This document shows, one piece after another, positions 16,830 through 26,720 of a stretch of 64,000 nucleotides of DNA; the first letter of the stretch is position 1, and each line of letters starts with the position of its first letter. The position numbers were made by a program, and so were the translations under genes. The stretch comes from JADGGV01 sp035715725 (GTDB lineage: Bacteria > Gemmatimonadota > Gemmatimonadetes > Longimicrobiales > RSA9). The stretch is taken from assembly GCA_035715725.1 (NCBI GenBank), contig DASTKT010000216.1, forward strand, positions 24,719-88,718. The letters run 5' to 3'. The notes below the pieces were generated by a model. The model was not told the origin of the DNA. It saw only the letters and a list, made by a program, of their open reading frames with translations, and did no database searches.

Positions 16830-18583
16830 ACGCACACGGAGATCCGATCGCGCCGAACGGCGGCACCGCCATGCCGGCGCGGCGCCCGAGCGGCTCGGCC
16901 CGCGCGCTCCTCCTCGCCCTGGTGCTCCCCGGCCTCGTCGCCCTCTCCACGGCGAGCGCCGCGGTCTACTACTACCGCGCGGGCATCCCGAGGTACGCGG
17001 CACCGATCCTGCCGTCGCTCCCGCCGGGGCGCGCGGCACGCACGCCGGCGTCCGGACCGCTCCGCCGCCACCCGACGAACCCGCGGTACTTCGCCGATGC
17101 CACCGGCCGGGCGGTGCTCCTCACGGGCGCGCATACGTGGGCGGATTTCGCCGACAACGGCATCGGCACGCAGCCGCCGGCGTTCGACTACGGCGCGTAC
17201 CTCGATTTCCTCGTCGCGAACAACCACGACTTCATCCGGCTCTGGGCGTGGGAGAACTCGCGCTGGGGACCGTGGGTCACGACGGCCGACTACCGCTATT
17301 TCCCGGGGCCGCCGTACCGGCGGACGGGCCCCGGCCTCGCGCTCGACGGCATGCCGCGCTTCGACCTCGATTCCCTCGACGACGCGTACTTCGAGCGGCT
17401 GCGCTCCCGGGTGGCCCGCGCCGGCGAGCGCGGGATCTACGTGTCGATCATGCTCTTCAACGGCTGGTCGATCGACAACGCGCACTCGAGGCTCTACCGC
17501 GGCAACCCGTGGCAGGGACACCCGTTCAACCGCGCGAACAACGTCAACGGCGTCGATGGCGACCCCGATCGCAACGACGGCGGCGAAGAGACCCACCAGC
17601 TCCGGATCCCGAAGGTCACCGCGTACCAGGAGGCCTACGTCCGCCGCGTGATCGACGCGGTGAACGACCTGGACAACGTGCTCTTCGAGATCAGCAACGA
17701 GAGCTACGCATCCTCGCGGGACTGGCAGTATCACATGATCGACCTGATCCACGCGTACGAGAGGACGAAGCCGAAGCAGCACCCGGTCGGGATGAGCCAG
17801 TACCAGTGGCCCGGCAGCAACGCCGACCTGCTGAACGGCCCGGCCGACTGGATCTCGCCGTGGGAGGAGCTGCCCCGCTACCCGTACCGGAACGATCCGC
17901 CGGTCGCCGACGGCCGGAAGGTCGTCATCGTCGACACGGACCACCTGTGGGGCATCGGCGGCGACTACGCCTGGGCGTGGAAGACGTTCCTGCGAGGCAA
18001 CCAGCCCAGCTTCATGGATGGCTACGACGGCGAGGCGGTCGGGAGCGGCGCGCCGGCGCCCTGGGATGTACGCCTCGCGAGCTGGAAGGACATCGTCGAC
18101 GATGTGCTGCGCCGCAGCCGCCGGCCGGTGGGGTGGGAGCCGAACGCGGAACGATGGGTCAGGCTGCGCGCGAACCTCGGCTACATCCTCGACTTCTCGC
18201 GTCGCGTGGATCTCGCCAGGATGACGCCCCGGCCGGAGCTCGCGTCCACGCGGTACTGCCTGGCGTACGCGAGCGCGACGGCGGCGGAGTACCTGGTCTA
18301 CGTCCCGGATGCGACGAAGCCCGTCGACGTGAATCTCTCCGGCTTCCGCGGCCCGCTCGCGACCGAGTGGTTCGACCCGCGGACGGGGACATCGCTCCGC
18401 GGCGATCCCGTCCGCGGCGGCGCCGCCCGGCGCTTCGTCCCGCCGTTCCATGGCGACGCCGTGCTCTACCTGCGCGGCGGCCGCGCCGCCACCGGCGCGC
18501 CGATCGCGCTGGCCCCCGGCGCGACGCGGCCGAAGCCGCGGCGCCGGCCGCGGCGCGCCGGCGCCGGTCGGAGGCGCCCGTGA
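16826..18583 (+). CDS. Membrane-anchored glycoside-hydrolase-like protein
   Basis: 585 residues. A hydrophobic segment at about 26-50 is a signal anchor, placing the rest outside. The middle (90-460) looks like a (beta/alpha)8 glycosidase: LTGAHTWADF, HDFIRLWAWEN, and EISNESY with Asn291-Glu292 in the position of an acid/base Glu. The C-terminal 90 residues (VNLSGFRGPLATEWFDPRTG) resemble the 'putative collagen-binding' beta domain often attached to such enzymes. The last 35 residues are Arg/Pro/Ala-rich. Inside an export operon it could trim or release chains. I cannot name the second catalytic Glu with certainty. ATGA and GTGA overlaps at its ends. Confidence 0.75.
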   Translation: MNAHGDPIAPNGGTAMPARRPSGSARALLLALVLPGLVALSTASAAVYYYRAGIPRYAAPILPSLPPGRAARTPASGPLRRHPTNPRYFADATGRAVLLTGAHTWADFADNGIGTQPPAFDYGAYLDFLVANNHDFIRLWAWENSRWGPWVTTADYRYFPGPPYRRTGPGLALDGMPRFDLDSLDDAYFERLRSRVARAGERGIYVSIMLFNGWSIDNAHSRLYRGNPWQGHPFNRANNVNGVDGDPDRNDGGEETHQLRIPKVTAYQEAYVRRVIDAVNDLDNVLFEISNESYASSRDWQYHMIDLIHAYERTKPKQHPVGMSQYQWPGSNADLLNGPADWISPWEELPRYPYRNDPPVADGRKVVIVDTDHLWGIGGDYAWAWKTFLRGNQPSFMDGYDGEAVGSGAPAPWDVRLASWKDIVDDVLRRSRRPVGWEPNAERWVRLRANLGYILDFSRRVDLARMTPRPELASTRYCLAYASATAAEYLVYVPDATKPVDVNLSGFRGPLATEWFDPRTGTSLRGDPVRGGAARRFVPPFHGDAVLYLRGGRAATGAPIALAPGATRPKPRRRPRRAGAGRRRP

Positions 18584-19530
18584 GCGCCCCGCACCCCCGG
18601 CGGACGCCGGCCACGCCGCGCGTCAGCCTCGGCATGCCCGTCTTCAACGGCGAGAGGTATCTCGAGGAGGCGCTGCGGTCGCTGCTCGCGCAGACGTTCG
18701 AGGACTTCGAGCTGCTCGTCTACGACAACGCGTCGGCGGACCGGACGCGCACGATCTGCCTCGACTACGCGGCCCGCGATGCCCGGATCCGCTATCGGCG
18801 CAACGCGGAGAACGTCGGCTTCGTGCGCAACCAGAACGCGGTGATCGAGGACGCGCGGGGCAAGTACTTCCTCCTGACGCACCACGACGATGTGCGCCTG
18901 CCGACCTACCTCGAGCGCACGATCGAGGTCCTCGACGCGGACGACGGCGTCACGGTCTGCTACACCGTCACGCGCGACATCGACGAGCACGGCCGCTTCC
19001 TCCCGCGCGAGGACCCGGTGCTGCGCCTCGCCTCGGACGACCCGCGGGAGCGGTTCCGCGACGTCATCCGGATGGACCACCTCTGCGAGGCGGACTTCGG
19101 CCTCACGCGGCTCGACGCGCTCCGGCAGACCCGGCTGCACGGCGCCTACGCCGACTCCGATCGCGTGCTCCTGGCCGAGCTGCTGCTCCGCGGCCGCTTC
19201 CACCGGATCCCGGAATGCCTGTTCCACCGGCGGGCGCACGCGCTGCAGTCCACCGCCATCGCGCCGGATCGCCAGGGGCGCACCGTCTGGTTCGATCCCG
19301 CCGTCCGGGACAGGCTCGTCTTCCCGCACTTCCGGGAGTTCCGGGAGTACCTCGCCGCGATCGGCCGCGCACCGGTCGGGCTGGGGACCCGGCTGTCGTG
19401 CTACGCCGCGATGGTGCGCTGGCTCGGCACGAACCGCCGCCGCCTGATCAGCGACGTCGACTTCGCCGGCCGGCAGCTCCTGCGGCCCCTCAAACGCGCC
19501 GCCATGCGCAGAAGCGGGCGCCTACGATGA
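18580..19530 (+). CDS. Family 2 glycosyltransferase
   Basis: 316 residues. PRVSLGMPVFNGERYLEEALRS without its last two residues is the classic GT-A start, LVYDNASADRT follows, and LTHHDDVRLP supplies the metal-binding Asp pair. The C-terminal half is specific to the acceptor. It should transfer one sugar to the growing chain at the cytoplasmic face. The GTG start overlaps the stop of the glycosidase-like gene, and the stop overlaps the next ATG. Confidence 0.88.
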   Translation: MSAPHPRRTPATPRVSLGMPVFNGERYLEEALRSLLAQTFEDFELLVYDNASADRTRTICLDYAARDARIRYRRNAENVGFVRNQNAVIEDARGKYFLLTHHDDVRLPTYLERTIEVLDADDGVTVCYTVTRDIDEHGRFLPREDPVLRLASDDPRERFRDVIRMDHLCEADFGLTRLDALRQTRLHGAYADSDRVLLAELLLRGRFHRIPECLFHRRAHALQSTAIAPDRQGRTVWFDPAVRDRLVFPHFREFREYLAAIGRAPVGLGTRLSCYAAMVRWLGTNRRRLISDVDFAGRQLLRPLKRAAMRRSGRLR

Positions 19531-20885
19531 CCACTCCGCTCCTACCGGACGTCGGGCTCCTCGCGATGCCGTACCACCGGTTCGGCTCGCGCTGGATGAC
19601 CCCGCACCACGTCCTGACCCGGCTCGCGAGCTACTTCCACGTGCTCTGGCTCGAGCCGACGCATCACTGGCGGGACACTCGCTCGTGGAACGCGCGGCGC
19701 ATGGAGCTCACGAAGCTCGCGCCGCTGCTCCCGCCCGGCTTCCACATCGGCATCCCGGAGCCGTGGCTCCCCGACCTGGTCCGGCCCGCGTGGCTGCGCC
19801 GCGCGGTGGCGGATGCGCGCGTTCGGGGCGCGTGGCGCCGGCTGCGCGGCCTGGGGTGTACGACGCGGGTGCTCTACCTGTGGCATCCGCGCTTCGAGCC
19901 CGCGCTCGCCATCGGCAAGCCGCACCTCTCGCTCTACCACATCGACGACGAATACTCGTTCTCGCCCGAGCCCGGACCCATGGACCCGGTCGAGTTCCGG
20001 GTCATCCAGGGCGTGGACCACGTGTTCGCGATCTCGCCGGCGCTGATGGAGCGCAAGAGCGGGATCAACCCGAGCATGACGTTCTCCCCCGAGGGCGTCG
20101 ACTTCCCCATGTACGCCACGCCGGTGCCCGAGCCGCGAGACATCGCGTCCATCCCGCATCCGCGGATCGGCTACACGGGCACGCTCAAGGAGCAGCTCGA
20201 CTGGCCGCTGCTGCACGAGCTGGCGGCGCAGCACCCGGAGTGGTCGTTCATCTTCGTCGGCCCGGAGAACCTCCGCGGCGAGTTGCGCACCGTCCTGGAC
20301 GAGATGTCGCGCATGCCGAACGTGCACATGCTGGGGCCGAAGACGGTCTGGAACCTCCCGGCGTATCCGCAGCACTTCGACGTGTGCATCATGCCGTACA
20401 CGGTCAACGGCTACACGAACAACATCTACCCGCTGAAGCTCCACGAATACCTGGCCAGCGGCCGGCCCGTGGTCGGAGCCGCCATCCGCTCGCTCCTCGA
20501 CTTCCGCCCGGTGATCACGCTGGCCACGGGGGTGCAGGGGTGGTCCGCGGCGCTGGCGGCGGCGCTCGCGCCCGCGGCCGCGGCCCCCGAGGCGATCGCC
20601 GCTCGGCGCGAGATCGCCCGCGCCCACGACTGGAGCGAGATCATCGATCGCATCGCGCGGACGATCTGCGAGGGGCTCGGCCCCGAATTCGCCGAGCGGA
20701 TGGAGCGGGCGCGCCAGCGGACGGCGCCGCCCGCCGCGCCGGCGCCGCCGGGTCCGGATCCGAACGGCGATCCGGCGCGAGCGCGCTCGTCCCGGCCCGC
20801 GTCGAGCTACTTGCGGGCCGCGCTGCGACGGTCGCGCCGTGCCGGCGGACGCCGGTTCCCGCACCCGCGGCGGGGCGGGCCGTGA
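19527..20885 (+). CDS. Family 1/4-type glycosyltransferase (TuaH-like)
   Basis: 452 residues of GT-B fold. The N-terminal half ends with LSLYHIDDEYSFS, and the C-terminal half has RIGYTGTLKEQLDW, FVGPEN and the donor-binding PLKLHEYLASGRPVVG. This pattern is like the teichuronic-acid TuaH group. It is the last gene of the operon. The final 60 residues are an Arg/Pro-rich tail with no predicted fold. Only two glycosyltransferases lie in the operon, so a simple repeat or extra transferases elsewhere are needed. Confidence 0.85.
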   Translation: MTTPLLPDVGLLAMPYHRFGSRWMTPHHVLTRLASYFHVLWLEPTHHWRDTRSWNARRMELTKLAPLLPPGFHIGIPEPWLPDLVRPAWLRRAVADARVRGAWRRLRGLGCTTRVLYLWHPRFEPALAIGKPHLSLYHIDDEYSFSPEPGPMDPVEFRVIQGVDHVFAISPALMERKSGINPSMTFSPEGVDFPMYATPVPEPRDIASIPHPRIGYTGTLKEQLDWPLLHELAAQHPEWSFIFVGPENLRGELRTVLDEMSRMPNVHMLGPKTVWNLPAYPQHFDVCIMPYTVNGYTNNIYPLKLHEYLASGRPVVGAAIRSLLDFRPVITLATGVQGWSAALAAALAPAAAAPEAIAARREIARAHDWSEIIDRIARTICEGLGPEFAERMERARQRTAPPAAPAPPGPDPNGDPARARSSRPASSYLRAALRRSRRAGGRRFPHPRRGGP

Positions 20886-20961
20886 CGGCGCCCGGCGCCG
20901 GCGGCGTCGAGGTGCGTGCCCCATGCCCCGGCCCCGCCGCCCCACGCGCCGCGCCGGCGCG

Positions 20962-23277
20962 CTAGTCCGCCGCCATCCGGTCCGTCGGGTTCGCGCCGAT
21001 GGCGAAGCCGATGCGGTGCACGCGCGGGTGCTCGCGCTTCAGCTCGGTCGCCAGCCGCTCGTACTCCTCCTCCATCTCCTTCGTCACGGACGCGCGCGTG
21101 TCCGCCAGCCCTTCCTCGAAGAAGCGCATGGTGACGACCTCCGCCTTGAGGTCGGCGCGGAGCGCCTGCAGCCCGGCGCGGCGCACCAGGTCCTCGAGGT
21201 CGGCGCCCGTGTAGCCCTGCGTGCGGTCCGCCAGCCCCTCCAGGTCGACGTCGGCGGCCAGCGGCATCTTCGCCGTGTGGATCTTCAGGATGTGCAGCCG
21301 GCCCTCGCGGTCCGGCACCGGCACGTAGATCAGCTCGTCGAAGCGGCCGGGGCGCAGCAGCGCCGGGTCGATGAGCGTCGGCCGGTTGCTCGCGCCGATC
21401 ACGACGGTGCCGGTCAGCTCCTCGAGCCCGTCCATCTCCGCCAGCATCGTGTTCACGACCCGCTCGGTCACGGCCGGCTCGCCGAGCCCGCCGCCGCGCT
21501 GCGGCGCGAGCGAGTCGATCTCGTCGATGAAGATGACCGCCGGCGCGACCTGCCTCGAGCGCGCGAACAGCCGCGAGACCTGCCGCTCCGACTCGCCGTA
21601 CCACTTCGAGAGCAGGTCGGAGGACTTCGTGGCGATGAAGTTCGCCTCCGCCTCGCGGGCCACCGCCTTGGCCAGCAGCGTCTTGCCGGTGCCCGGCGGG
21701 CCGAACAGGAGGAAGCCCTTGGCCGGGCGGATGCCCAGCCGGCGGAACGCGTCCGGATACTTGAGCGGCAGCTCGATCCCCTCGCGGAGCTGCCGCTTGG
21801 CCTTCTCCAGCCCGCCGATGTCGTCCCAGCCGATGTCGGGCGCCTCGATCATGATCTCGCGCAGCGCGGACGGCTGGACGCGCTTCAATGCGTTGAGGAA
21901 GTCCTCGCGCACGACGCGCAGGTTCTCGAGCTCCTCCTCGCTGATGTCGCCGTTCTCGAGGTTCAGGCTCGGCAGGTTGCGGCGCAGCGTCTCCATCGCC
22001 GCCTCGCGCGCCAGCGCGGACAGGTCGGCGCCGACGAAGCCGTAGGTCGACCGCGCCATCTCCTCCAGGTTCACGTCGTCGGCCATGGGCATGCCGCGCG
22101 TGTGGATCGCCAGGATCTCGCGCCGCCCCTCGATGTCGGGCACGCCGATGACGATCTCGCGGTCGAAGCGGCCCGGCCGGCGTAGCGCCTCGTCGATCGC
22201 GTCCACGCGGTTCGTCGCCCCGATCACGACCACGTTCTGCCGCGGCTCGAGGCCGTCCATCAGCGTGAGCAGCTGGGCGACGACGCGCCGCTCCACCTCG
22301 CCCGTGACCTCCTCCCGCTTCGGCGCGATCGAGTCGATCTCGTCGATGAACACGATGCTCGGCGCCTGCTGCTGCGCCTGCTGGAAGATGTCGCGCAGCC
22401 GCTGCTCGCTCTCGCCGTAGAAGCGTCCCATGATCTCGGGGCCGCCGACGTGGAAGAACTTCGCGTCCGCCTCGTTCGCCACCGCGCGCGCCAGCAGCGT
22501 CTTGCCCGTGCCCGGCGGGCCGTAGAGGAGCACGCCCTTCGGCGGATCGATGCCCAGCCGCTGGAACAGCTCCGGGTGCTTCAGCGGCAGCTCGATCATC
22601 TCGCGCACCTGGTCGATCGTATTGCCCAGCCCGCCCAGGTCGTCGTACGTGATGGCGGTGCGCGCCGCCTCCTCCATCTCGACGAACTCGGGGAGCAGCT
22701 CGATCTCCGTGTCCTGCGCCACCTGCACGACCCCGCGAGGCATGGTCGAGATGACGCGCAGCCGGATCTCCTGCAGGCCGAACGCCGGCTGCTCGAAGAA
22801 CGTGCGGAACAGGTCCTCCGGGAACGCGCCCGGCTGCCCGCCCGTGCCGCTGCCGCGCTGGTAGATCGACGTCGAGATGACGTCGCCGGCCACGAACGGC
22901 CGCTGGAACAGCGTGCGCCGCAGCAGCTCGCCCGAGCCCAGCAGCCGCACGTTCTTCTGCGCCGGCGCGAGCTGGATGCGCCGCGCCGGCTTCACGTCCG
23001 CGCGCTTCACCTCCAGGTAGTCGCCGATGCTGACGCCCACGTTCGTGCGCTGCAGCCCGTCCAGCCGGATCACGTCCAGCCCCTCGTCCTCCGGGTACGG
23101 CGGCAGCGCGATCGCGGCGCTGACCCGCTTCCCCACGATCTCGATGACGCCGCCTTCGCTCACGCCGAGGCCCTGGAGCTGCTTCCGGCCCATCCGCGCC
23201 GTGCCGGTGCCGACGTCCTGCGGCTTCGCGCCCGCGACCTGGAGGCGCACCGTCGCCGTTTGCTGCTGGTCCGCCAT
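20962..23277 (-). CDS. CDC48/VCP-type double AAA ATPase
   Basis: 771 residues. The N-terminal domain (1-190) looks like the archaeal/eukaryotic CDC48 N domain (RLDGLQRTNVGVSIGDYLEVK). D1 has Walker A GPPGTGKT at 253-260 and Walker B IVFIDEID at 308-315; D2 has Walker A at 526-533 and VIFIDEID at 581-588. Both carry second-region-of-homology Arg residues in ALRRPGRFD and ALLRPGRFD. It should be a hexameric unfoldase that pulls substrates apart with ATP. GGAGAGGAGCC precedes the ATG. Such proteins are patchy in bacteria (for example Actinobacteria, Gemmatimonadota). Bacterial substrates are poorly known. No proteasome genes lie in the window. Confidence 0.92.
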   Translation of the reverse strand: MADQQQTATVRLQVAGAKPQDVGTGTARMGRKQLQGLGVSEGGVIEIVGKRVSAAIALPPYPEDEGLDVIRLDGLQRTNVGVSIGDYLEVKRADVKPARRIQLAPAQKNVRLLGSGELLRRTLFQRPFVAGDVISTSIYQRGSGTGGQPGAFPEDLFRTFFEQPAFGLQEIRLRVISTMPRGVVQVAQDTEIELLPEFVEMEEAARTAITYDDLGGLGNTIDQVREMIELPLKHPELFQRLGIDPPKGVLLYGPPGTGKTLLARAVANEADAKFFHVGGPEIMGRFYGESEQRLRDIFQQAQQQAPSIVFIDEIDSIAPKREEVTGEVERRVVAQLLTLMDGLEPRQNVVVIGATNRVDAIDEALRRPGRFDREIVIGVPDIEGRREILAIHTRGMPMADDVNLEEMARSTYGFVGADLSALAREAAMETLRRNLPSLNLENGDISEEELENLRVVREDFLNALKRVQPSALREIMIEAPDIGWDDIGGLEKAKRQLREGIELPLKYPDAFRRLGIRPAKGFLLFGPPGTGKTLLAKAVAREAEANFIATKSSDLLSKWYGESERQVSRLFARSRQVAPAVIFIDEIDSLAPQRGGGLGEPAVTERVVNTMLAEMDGLEELTGTVVIGASNRPTLIDPALLRPGRFDELIYVPVPDREGRLHILKIHTAKMPLAADVDLEGLADRTQGYTGADLEDLVRRAGLQALRADLKAEVVTMRFFEEGLADTRASVTKEMEEEYERLATELKREHPRVHRIGFAIGANPTDRMAAD

Positions 23278-23470
23278 TCCTGGCTCCTCTCCTCCACCCT
23301 GGATTCCCCTGCCGCGCGATGTCCGGGGGGTGACCGAGGGCCGAGGCAAGTTCCGTGCGTCCACACCCGCCCTTGCGCCACACCGTCCGCCATGCGACGA
23401 TGGCGCGTCCACCCGCGCGCCGCCCGGCCGCTCCCGGTTGCGCCGCCGTACCTCCGCGCCACCGAGCCCG

Positions 23471-24307
23471 ATGCCGCTCCGTCTCCTCCGCCCGTGCCGC
23501 CGCCCGGCCTGCGTCCTGGCCGCCGCGCTCGCGCTCGGCGCCACCGCCGCCACCGCGCAGCAGCCGCCGGCCGACACCGCACCGCCACGCTTCACGCCCG
23601 TTCGCGACGTGCGCCTCGGGCTCGCCGCCACCGCGCACGCGCTCGCCGCGCCGGCCGGCTGGGGCCGGCGCGAGTGGCTCGCCGTGCCGGCCGTGACCGC
23701 CGGCCTCGCCGCGCTCTCCCTCGCGGACGAGCCCGCCGACCGCTTCGTCGACCGCGACCGGCGCGGCTTCAAGAACGTGCTCCTGAACACGATCGAGCCG
23801 CTCGGCTCGGAGGCGTCGATCCCGATCGTCGTCGCGACCTACGTGGCCGGCATCGCGCTCGACCGGCCCGGGCTGCGCCGCGCCGGCATCGAGGCGGCCG
23901 CCAGCAGCGTGGCCGCCGGCGGCGTCATCACGCCGCTGTTCAAGGAGGTGTTCGGGCGCGCGCGCCCGCGCGAGCACGAGGGGAGCCACCACTTCCAGCC
24001 GTTCGGCGGCGACGCATCCTTCCCGTCCGGCCACACCACCCAGGCGTTCGCCATTGCATCCGTCTTCGCCGCCGAGGCGCGACCGCTCTGGGCCCGGATC
24101 GCCGCCTACGGCCTCGCCGGCGGCGTCGGCGTGGCGCGCATGTACCACGGCGCCCACTTCGCCAGCGACGTGGCGGCCGGCGCGCTCGTCGGCACGCTCG
24201 TCGGCCGCGGCGTGGTGCGCTTCGGCCGCTCGCACGCGCGCCTCGCGCCGACCGTCGGCAGCGGCGGCGCCGGCCTCGCGCTCACGTACCGGTTCCGCAA
24301 CGACTGA
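23471..24307 (+). CDS. Secreted PAP2-family phosphatase
   Basis: 278 residues with a signal peptide ending near AATAQ (29). The acid phosphatase motifs are in order: KEVFGRARP at 158-166, PSGH at 185-188, and ARMYHGAHFASD at 222-233 with the catalytic His229. It should dephosphorylate a lipid phosphate or another small phosphate in the envelope. The ATG at 23471 fits the signal peptide. Divergent from the CDC48 gene across 193 bases. Confidence 0.85.
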   Translation: MPLRLLRPCRRPACVLAAALALGATAATAQQPPADTAPPRFTPVRDVRLGLAATAHALAAPAGWGRREWLAVPAVTAGLAALSLADEPADRFVDRDRRGFKNVLLNTIEPLGSEASIPIVVATYVAGIALDRPGLRRAGIEAAASSVAAGGVITPLFKEVFGRARPREHEGSHHFQPFGGDASFPSGHTTQAFAIASVFAAEARPLWARIAAYGLAGGVGVARMYHGAHFASDVAAGALVGTLVGRGVVRFGRSHARLAPTVGSGGAGLALTYRFRND

Positions 24308-24520
24308 GCGACCGCCGCGCATCGGCCGCGCGACCGCCATCGTTTTCCGTCAGCCCGCCCCGCGGCGCGGCCCGCCCGCGCCGCGACCTACGAAAATCTA
24401 CGAATAGTGCGCCACCCGGCCGGCGTGTACCTTGGGACTCGCCCCCTCACGGGACGGCTTCGAGCTCCCATCTCTCCAGCGCGCTTCCCCCCACCTGCGC
24501 GCCCTCGGGAGGTCCTCCGA

Positions 24521-26671
24521 ATGGACGCATCCGAACCGGTATTCTCGGGCGGCAGCCGCATGGCGTCGATGCTGCGAGAGCTGGCGTGGGCCGGCACCCC
24601 GCTCGGCCCGCCGGGCGGCTGGCCCGCGCACTGGCGCGGCGCGGTGCGGCACTGCCTCGACACTCGGCTCCCGATGTGCCTGGCGCTCGGCCCGGAGCGC
24701 GCCTTTCTCTGCAACGACGGCTTCCTCCCGCTCCGCGGCGGGCGGCCCCCGGTGACGGTCGGCCAGCCGGTCGAGCGCTGCGGCGTGGCCGCGTGGGAGG
24801 CGATCGGCCCGCTGGCCGAGCGCGTGCTGTCGACGGGCGAGCCGGCCGTGGCCAGCGAGGTGCTCCTCCACATCGAGCGGGGCGGCCTCCTCGAGGAGAC
24901 CTACTTCACGCTCTCGTGCGACCCGTTGTGTGACGCGGCGGGGCGCCCGGACGGCGTGATCGTCGTCGCCATCGACGAGACGGCGCGCGTGCTGGCGACG
25001 CGGCGCCTGGACCTCCTGCGGGCGCTGATCGCGCGGGGCTTCCGCGCCGGGACGGCGGCGGAGTCCTGCCGGCTGGCCGCGGAGACGCTCGCGCTCTGGC
25101 CGCGGGAGCTGCCGTTCGCGCTGCTGTACCTGCTCGACGCCGACGGGGCGAAGGCGCGCTTCGTCGCCGCGGCGGGGCTGAGCTCGCGCCCCGCGCTAAC
25201 GGCTCCGGCCATCATCGAGCTGACGGGGCTCGCCGCGGGCGTCGACCTGTGGGGCATCGGCCGCGCGGTCGCCGGCGGCGCGACGGTCGAGGTGAGCGGG
25301 GTGGAGGGGGTGCTCGATCCGGTGCTGCGGGATCCGTCGCTCGCGCCGCGCACCGTCTTCGCCGTGCCGATCCAGGACCCGGCGAGCGACCGGGTGGCGG
25401 GCGTGCTGGTGGCGGGAACGAACCGGTTCCGTCCGGCCGACGAGTCGCGCGCGTTCGTGGAGCTGGTGGCCGGGCAGCTCGCCGCGACGATCGCGAACGC
25501 GCGCGCCGCGGAGCGGTCCCGCCGGCTGGCGGAGGAGCTGGTCGCGGTGGACAGCACGAAGAACGGCTTCTTCGCCAACCTGGACTATGACCTGCGCACG
25601 CCGCTCGAGGCGATCCTCGGCTGGGCGGGGCTGATGCGCGAGGGGCGGCTGGACCGGCCGGGCACGGCGCTGGCCCTCGAGCTGATCGAGGAGAACGCCG
25701 CCGGCGCGCGGCGCCTGGTCGACGACCTGCTCGATGCCTCGAGCGTCGTCGCCGGGCGGATACGCCTCGCGCACGAGCCGATCCTGACGCTGGCGCCGCT
25801 GGTCGAGCGGGTCGTCAAATCGTTCCGCCCGGCGGCCTCGCTGAAGGGCGTCGAGCTGGCCGCGGCGGTGCACGCCGACGCGGGGCCCGTGCTCGGCGAC
25901 CGGGACCGGCTGCAGCAGGCGGTGTGGAACCTGGTCTCGAGCGCGCTGCGGTCCACGCCGGCGCGGGGCCGGGTGCAGCTCCGCTGCGCCCGCGTGGGGA
26001 GCGTGGTCGAGCTCGTCGTCAGCGACACGGGTCCCGGCATCGAGCCGAGCGACGTGCCGCGCGTCTTCGACCGCTGGTGGCGCACGGCCGCGGCGCCGCC
26101 GGCGGCGGGCGGCCTGGGCCTCTCGCTCGCGAGCGAGATCGTCGAGCGGCACGGCGGCACGATCGCCGTGGAGAGCGGCGGGAAAGGGAAGGGCGTCACG
26201 TTCCGGGTGCGGCTCCCGGTCGCGGCGATCCCGGCGAAGGGGAGTGCGCCCGCGGCGGCCGACCCGAGCCGCGCCGGGCTGCGCATCCTGCTGGTCGAGG
26301 ACGATGCGGCGGCCGGAAACGCGATGCAGCGGCTGCTCGAGAGCCACGGCCACACGGTGCGCATCGCGCGGAGCGCGTCCGACGCGGAACGGGAGGAGGC
26401 CGCCTCGTTCGACGTGCTCATCGTCGACCTGCAGCTCCCGGACGGCAGCGGGCTGGACCTGCTCCCCCGGCTGCGCGTCCGCTCGGGCGTGGAGGGCCGC
26501 CCCGAAGGACCGCCGGCGATCGTGCTGAGCGGCTTCGGCCGGCCGGTCGACATCGAGCGCTGCCGGTCGGCCGGCTTCACCGCGCACCTGATCAAGCCGG
26601 TGACGGCCGGGGAGCTGCTGAACGTGATCGGCCGGGTCACGCAGCCGGTCGGCGGCCACCCCGCGAACTGA
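24521..26671 (+). CDS. Hybrid histidine kinase-response regulator with degenerate kinase core
   Basis: 716 residues: a PAS-like N terminus (about 35-155), a GAF-like domain (165-330), a HisKA/HATPase core (340-570) and a receiver (586-708). In the H-box, FFANLDYDLRTPL carries Tyr356 where the phospho-acceptor His should be. The N-box NLVSSALRSTP has Ser474 in place of the Mg-binding Asn. The G1 motif DTGPGI, F-box VFDRWW and GGLGLSLA are intact. The receiver is intact, with Glu593/Asp594, Asp636 as phosphorylation site and Lys692. This suggests a pseudokinase sensor that signals through its receiver, or one phosphorylated by another kinase. GGAGGT upstream supports the ATG at 24521. Confidence 0.88.
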   Translation: MDASEPVFSGGSRMASMLRELAWAGTPLGPPGGWPAHWRGAVRHCLDTRLPMCLALGPERAFLCNDGFLPLRGGRPPVTVGQPVERCGVAAWEAIGPLAERVLSTGEPAVASEVLLHIERGGLLEETYFTLSCDPLCDAAGRPDGVIVVAIDETARVLATRRLDLLRALIARGFRAGTAAESCRLAAETLALWPRELPFALLYLLDADGAKARFVAAAGLSSRPALTAPAIIELTGLAAGVDLWGIGRAVAGGATVEVSGVEGVLDPVLRDPSLAPRTVFAVPIQDPASDRVAGVLVAGTNRFRPADESRAFVELVAGQLAATIANARAAERSRRLAEELVAVDSTKNGFFANLDYDLRTPLEAILGWAGLMREGRLDRPGTALALELIEENAAGARRLVDDLLDASSVVAGRIRLAHEPILTLAPLVERVVKSFRPAASLKGVELAAAVHADAGPVLGDRDRLQQAVWNLVSSALRSTPARGRVQLRCARVGSVVELVVSDTGPGIEPSDVPRVFDRWWRTAAAPPAAGGLGLSLASEIVERHGGTIAVESGGKGKGVTFRVRLPVAAIPAKGSAPAAADPSRAGLRILLVEDDAAAGNAMQRLLESHGHTVRIARSASDAEREEAASFDVLIVDLQLPDGSGLDLLPRLRVRSGVEGRPEGPPAIVLSGFGRPVDIERCRSAGFTAHLIKPVTAGELLNVIGRVTQPVGGHPAN

Positions 26672-26720
26672 CGCCGGCTCGCCGACCCGCCCGTGCGGCG
26701 GGCAGCGCCGGTGGCGACGC

